A stretch of DNA of 64,000 nt, from positions 1-64,000 of the forward strand of contig CANHGS010000008.1 in assembly GCA_947460595.1 (NCBI GenBank), read 5' to 3'. The stretch comes from Bacteroidota bacterium. GTDB lineage: Bacteria; Bacteroidota; Bacteroidia; Chitinophagales; Chitinophagaceae. The notes below the pieces were generated by a model that was not told where the DNA came from, made no database searches, and was given only the letters and a program-made list of their open reading frames with translations. Shown here piece after piece: positions 60,679 through 64,000 of the stretch. Positions within the stretch are counted from its first letter, which is position 1; each line of letters opens with the position of its first letter. The position numbers were made by a program, and so were the translations under genes.

Positions 60679-61698
60679 ATGCCAGCAAATGCAGGTGGGC
60701 TTCCTATGGAACAAACCCCAACAATTAGTAAAACTACCCGATTCCTTTGGTGGCTATCCACGGCAGAAGGGGAATTATTGGAAAATGCGGTTGTTGACAG
60801 GAACCGATACGCCATAACAGGAATGACGGTACTTGGAACTTGGCTATTTGCCACCCTAGCTTGGACCTACTTTTTTTCCACTGTAGTAGACAATATTTGG
60901 GCTTCCATTGGTCTAGGTATATTTATGGGAGGAATTATTTTAGGAATTGATAGAGCATTGATCAAGGGAATTACCCGAACCAATAAACTCAAACTTGTTC
61001 CAATTGGATTTAGGGTATTATTAGCAATGACCATTGGTTTGTTTATGGCTCAACCAGCCCTACTCTATTTGTTTAACAAAGAAATTCATGTTCAAATCTC
61101 CTTAGACAATGAACAAAGAAAAAGAAGCAAACTCCAATCTCAAGACAGTGTATATTTTTCCTTGAAAGCACCGCTATTAGAACAAAAGAATCAATTACAA
61201 CAACAATTGCTAAACAAGGACAAGGAAGTATCTGCTGCTAGAGAAAGTTTTATTGCCGAGACAGATGGAACTGGTGGCAGTAAAAAAATTGGTTTAAAAG
61301 ACATCGCGCAAGCAAAGCAACAAGCCTATTTGAGATTGCAAGCGGATTATGTTCAATTGGAATCAGGTCTTAGACCAAAATTGAATGAAACAGATAGCAG
61401 TTTAAAACAGATAGACCAAAATATTTTAAAAGAGCAAGCCGCTTTTGAAACCCTACTTAATGATGGATTTATCACGCGGATTGAGGCATTGAACAACTTA
61501 ATAGACAAGAACAGATCTGTTGCATTTAGGTATTACTTATTAGTGGCAATTCTTATGCTCATTGAATTAATGCCGGTGATTGCAAAAACCTTATTGCCTT
61601 CTGGCAGTTATGAAGAACACGCCAAGTTGCAAGAAGCTTTTGAAAAACAGCAATTACAAAAGCGATATCAAAAAGCTACAGACGAAATTGAAGCATGA
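60679..61698 (+). CDS. DUF4407 membrane protein
   Basis: A 339-residue inner-membrane protein. A short cytosolic N-terminus (WWLSTAEGELLE) is followed by two hydrophobic helices (about 45-90) and the family loop GGIILGIDRALIKG. A third helix lies near 115-135, then a long coiled coil of about 150 residues (KDKEVSAARESF to LNNLIDKN), and a fourth helix near the end (YLLVAILMLIELMP). This matches DUF4407, whose role is unknown. The start at 60679 follows an AATTTTG sequence resembling a -7 element; an alternative ATG is at 60706. Confidence 0.82.
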   Translation: MPANAGGLPMEQTPTISKTTRFLWWLSTAEGELLENAVVDRNRYAITGMTVLGTWLFATLAWTYFFSTVVDNIWASIGLGIFMGGIILGIDRALIKGITRTNKLKLVPIGFRVLLAMTIGLFMAQPALLYLFNKEIHVQISLDNEQRKRSKLQSQDSVYFSLKAPLLEQKNQLQQQLLNKDKEVSAARESFIAETDGTGGSKKIGLKDIAQAKQQAYLRLQADYVQLESGLRPKLNETDSSLKQIDQNILKEQAAFETLLNDGFITRIEALNNLIDKNRSVAFRYYLLVAILMLIELMPVIAKTLLPSGSYEEHAKLQEAFEKQQLQKRYQKATDEIEA

Positions 61699-61717
61699 TC
61701 AAAGTCAACAATCAATG

Positions 61718-61999
61718 CTATCCAATAACCCTTCTTCTGCCCTGTTTTAAATAGATGATACCAGCAATCAAAGACATGAAGACAAAACCAATGATCCACA
61801 TGCTCTTTTCTGAAGATGGAATTTTTACGGACGCAATTACCTCTCTAGAAGCATTAATAATAAACACCAATAACAGCAGCAAGGAGATGATTAACAAAGT
61901 TTCACCGCCCTGCCCATGCATGATCTTGAGTACCGCTCCAAGAATAGATGCAGCAAAAGATGCAGTATAACTGTAGAAAAGAATTTGTTCTTGTTTCAT
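61718..61999 (-). CDS. Small membrane protein with three predicted helices
   Basis: A 93-residue protein with three hydrophobic segments (about 10-27, 33-50 and 68-84) and a strongly basic C-terminus (KQGRRR). The first helix ends in LGAVLKIMHGQGG, a pattern seen in GldL-type and related Bacteroidota membrane proteins; the resemblance is weak. It sits one base after the stop of the DPP-IV-like gene and is probably co-transcribed with it. Confidence 0.65.
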   Translation of the reverse strand: MKQEQILFYSYTASFAASILGAVLKIMHGQGGETLLIISLLLLLVFIINASREVIASVKIPSSEKSMWIIGFVFMSLIAGIIYLKQGRRRVIG

Positions 62000-62000
62000 A

Positions 62001-64000
62001 TTATTTGGGTCCTCCTGGGCAGTTTCTTTTTAAATAATCCGTGTATAATTGAGATAAGTGATTAAAGGTTCCTGGCCCTTCAGAGATGCTGTGAGACCTA
62101 TTGGGATAGCTCATCATTTGGAATTGCTTTCCATTTCTAACTAATTCATTCACCAGCATTTCCATATTAGAATAGTGTACATTATCATCACCCGTACCGT
62201 GTATTAAAAGTAGGTTCCCTTTTAAATTCTTAGCGTGTGTAATAGGACTTCCTTTGATAAATCCACTCTTGTCTTCTTGCGGCAATCCCATATAGCGTTC
62301 CTGATACAAATTATCATAAGAAAACTGGTTGGCCACTCCTGCTACCGCAATGCCCGTTTTATAAATATCCGGATATTGGAACATTAAATTCTGGGTGGCA
62401 GAACCACCCCCACTCCAACCCCAAACGGCAATTCTATTGGAATCTACAAAAGACCATTTCATAATTTCTTTGCCAGCCATGGCCTGGTCTCGAATATTCA
62501 CCTGACCAATTTTCTGATAGATAGATTTGCGCCATGCTCTTCCTTTGGGAACTGGCGTACCACGATTGTCAATAGAGATATAAATATATCCGTCTGCAGA
62601 AAGGTCTCCACGATAGAGATAATTATTCCCTACGCCGTATTCATCTTTTACGTTTTGGCCCCATGGCTCTGTGTACACATAAAACAATACTGGATATTTT
62701 TTCTTGGGATCAAAATTGGTGGGCTTCACAATCCAAGCATCCATGGTTACACTATCAGCTGTGGTGATGGTAAAGAACTCCAAACTTGATTTGGTTTTAT
62801 CCTGTTGACCAATGGCTACATTTACTTTATCTCCATCGGTTCCCACATGCCCAGCTAGCTTAACCCATTCAGTAGTATTGGGTGTGTAATAATTAGAGAA
62901 TTGGTGTCTGGCATAAAGGGCCCCAGGCGCTATTTCATAATTATGTGTTCCGGGTTGATTGTCTGGTGTAATCCTTTGTGCTGAACCAGATCCATCTAAT
63001 CTAGTTCTATACAGATAGCGTTGTGTGGCATTTTCTGGAGAAGCTTCAAAATAAAGCCATCCGCCTTTTTCATCAATACTTGAAATCTGCATTACGTCAT
63101 ATTTTCCATTGGTGATACGTGTGACTGATTTACCATTTCTGGTAATGCGATACAAATGTCTCCATCCATCTTTTTCGCTGGCCCAAATAAACTCATTCCC
63201 ATTCTCCAACCAATCCCATCCTCCATAACTATATTTCTCATCCCATAGGGCTAAAATATCTATCCATGCTTCGTCTTGTTCATGATAAATACTTTTAGAA
63301 GAGCCTGTTTTAACATCGCAAAGCAAAATATCTGTTTCATTTTGTTTACGGTTCAGATGCTGAACAATTAGTTGACTACTGTTGGCAGCCCATTCCATTC
63401 TTGGAACATAGGATTGCAAAATGGAATCCGTTGGAATATTCATCCATTTAGTTTTGGGATTACCCAAACTCACTACACCAATTTTAAATGGAGAAGGTGC
63501 TGTTCCAGCCACTGGATACTCAACCGGAATTGGAAAGGGGTAAATGGAATCGGTATTGTTCACCATTAAATAATCCCTGGTAATCTTGGCATCCATTTGC
63601 CAATAAGCAATTTGCTTACTATCGGGGCTCCACCTAAATCCATCTCTACAAAAAAACTCTTCTTCATAAGCCCAGTCAAATGTTCCATTGATTCGTTTGC
63701 GATTACCACCCATGGTTAATGCTTCTATTTTACCGGTAGTAAGATCTTCTGCATAAATATTGTATTCACTTACATAAGCAACTTTGCGACTATCAGGTGA
63801 GAATTTGGCAAACATCAAGGATGATGCGGGTTTGCCTTTACCCAGTTGCTTAATTTGATTGGTATTCAAATCCAAAATCCAATAATCGCCACGGGTATCG
63901 TAGCGCCAAACTTTTTTGCTATTGGTATAAATCAACAACTTGGTCTCATCAGCAGAAAAGAAATAATTTCTTGGATTTATGGCCTTCTCGGAACCTACAG
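62001..64000 (-). CDS. S9 family dipeptidyl peptidase IV-like, 5' end cut by the window edge
   Basis: An exported-type serine peptidase that releases Xaa-Pro dipeptides. The reading frame stays open to the last base of the window (upstream residues include INPRNYFFSADETK), so the true start lies outside. The beta-propeller domain carries the substrate-binding double Glu in WAYEEEFF. The C-terminal alpha/beta-hydrolase domain has the triad Ser in GWSGGGSA, Asp in HGTGDDNVH and His in NRSHSISE. Signal peptide and N-terminus are not visible here. Followed by the 93-residue membrane protein. Confidence 0.93.
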   Translation of the reverse strand, partial: VGSEKAINPRNYFFSADETKLLIYTNSKKVWRYDTRGDYWILDLNTNQIKQLGKGKPASSLMFAKFSPDSRKVAYVSEYNIYAEDLTTGKIEALTMGGNRKRINGTFDWAYEEEFFCRDGFRWSPDSKQIAYWQMDAKITRDYLMVNNTDSIYPFPIPVEYPVAGTAPSPFKIGVVSLGNPKTKWMNIPTDSILQSYVPRMEWAANSSQLIVQHLNRKQNETDILLCDVKTGSSKSIYHEQDEAWIDILALWDEKYSYGGWDWLENGNEFIWASEKDGWRHLYRITRNGKSVTRITNGKYDVMQISSIDEKGGWLYFEASPENATQRYLYRTRLDGSGSAQRITPDNQPGTHNYEIAPGALYARHQFSNYYTPNTTEWVKLAGHVGTDGDKVNVAIGQQDKTKSSLEFFTITTADSVTMDAWIVKPTNFDPKKKYPVLFYVYTEPWGQNVKDEYGVGNNYLYRGDLSADGYIYISIDNRGTPVPKGRAWRKSIYQKIGQVNIRDQAMAGKEIMKWSFVDSNRIAVWGWSGGGSATQNLMFQYPDIYKTGIAVAGVANQFSYDNLYQERYMGLPQEDKSGFIKGSPITHAKNLKGNLLLIHGTGDDNVHYSNMEMLVNELVRNGKQFQMMSYPNRSHSISEGPGTFNHLSQLYTDYLKRNCPGGPK

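Noticed and set aside
1..64000. Defence system, prophage, insertion sequence, tRNA or rRNA genes
   Set aside because: Looked for on both strands; no transposase, integrase, nuclease-helicase set, tRNA cloverleaf or rRNA sequence was recognised.

Overview
The window looks like chromosomal DNA of a member of the Bacteroidota, most likely the family Chitinophagaceae. The evidence is in the sequence. Promoters have the phylum-specific TAnnTTTG -7 element, repeatedly as TACCTTTG. There is a Por-type (T9SS) C-terminal sorting domain, a DUF4835/DUF4296 pair, a short Rpb6-like RNA polymerase omega, long N- and C-terminal extensions on S1 and S3, and many signal peptides ending in AQ. No rRNA, tRNA, CRISPR array or insertion sequence was seen.

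Layout. Positions 1-2340 are an AT-rich accessory stretch of small unrecognised membrane or lipoprotein genes, including one lipoprotein split by a probable frameshift. Positions 2366-11003 hold central metabolism and envelope genes: pckA with a striking palindrome upstream, a beta-barrel protein, a LOG-family hydrolase, a sodium:solute symporter, an O-methyltransferase, a LysM glucosaminidase, hpt and a VWA protein. Positions 11033-20273 carry grpE-dnaJ, an rlmI-type methyltransferase, a sorting-domain-only protein, a peroxiredoxin, a two-subunit CoA-transferase, and the envelope/transcription cluster bamD-rpoZ-coaBC-DUF4835-DUF4296. Positions 20397-31860 carry rpsA, a three-gene operon (secreted double esterase, MFS permease, MatB-like acyl-CoA ligase), a decayed tolC fragment, a CBS protein, a repeat microprotein, a flavoprotein and an M20 dipeptidase.

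Positions 31039-47207, all on the minus strand, form one translation supercluster: rpsL-rpsG / fusA / rpsJ-rplC-D-W-B-rpsS-rplV-rpsC-rplP-rpmC-rpsQ-rplN-X-E-rpsN-rpsH-rplF-R-rpsE-rpmD-rplO / secY / map. It is not one uninterrupted transcription unit. Consensus promoters precede rpsL, fusA and rpsJ, and hairpins with U-tracts follow rpsG, fusA, rplO and secY. There is no tuf between fusA and rpsJ, and the alpha-operon genes do not follow map.

Positions 47533-64000 hold a secreted protein, ilvE, a possible HolD-like protein, rdgB, a thioesterase, a GH3 glycosidase with a PA14 insert, aroE, a ComA-type phosphosulfolactate synthase, a TPR protein, small secreted proteins, yidC, a DUF4407 protein, and a DPP-IV-type peptidase cut by the right edge.

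Most of the window is housekeeping. The items most worth a second look are: the esterase-permease-ligase operon as a possible acyl scavenging module; the pckA palindrome; a shared TTATCCCCA motif near all three ribosomal promoters; the structured spacers inside the ribosomal cluster; the sorting-domain-only protein; and probable leaderless genes. I did not find a clear-cut novel defence or mobile system.
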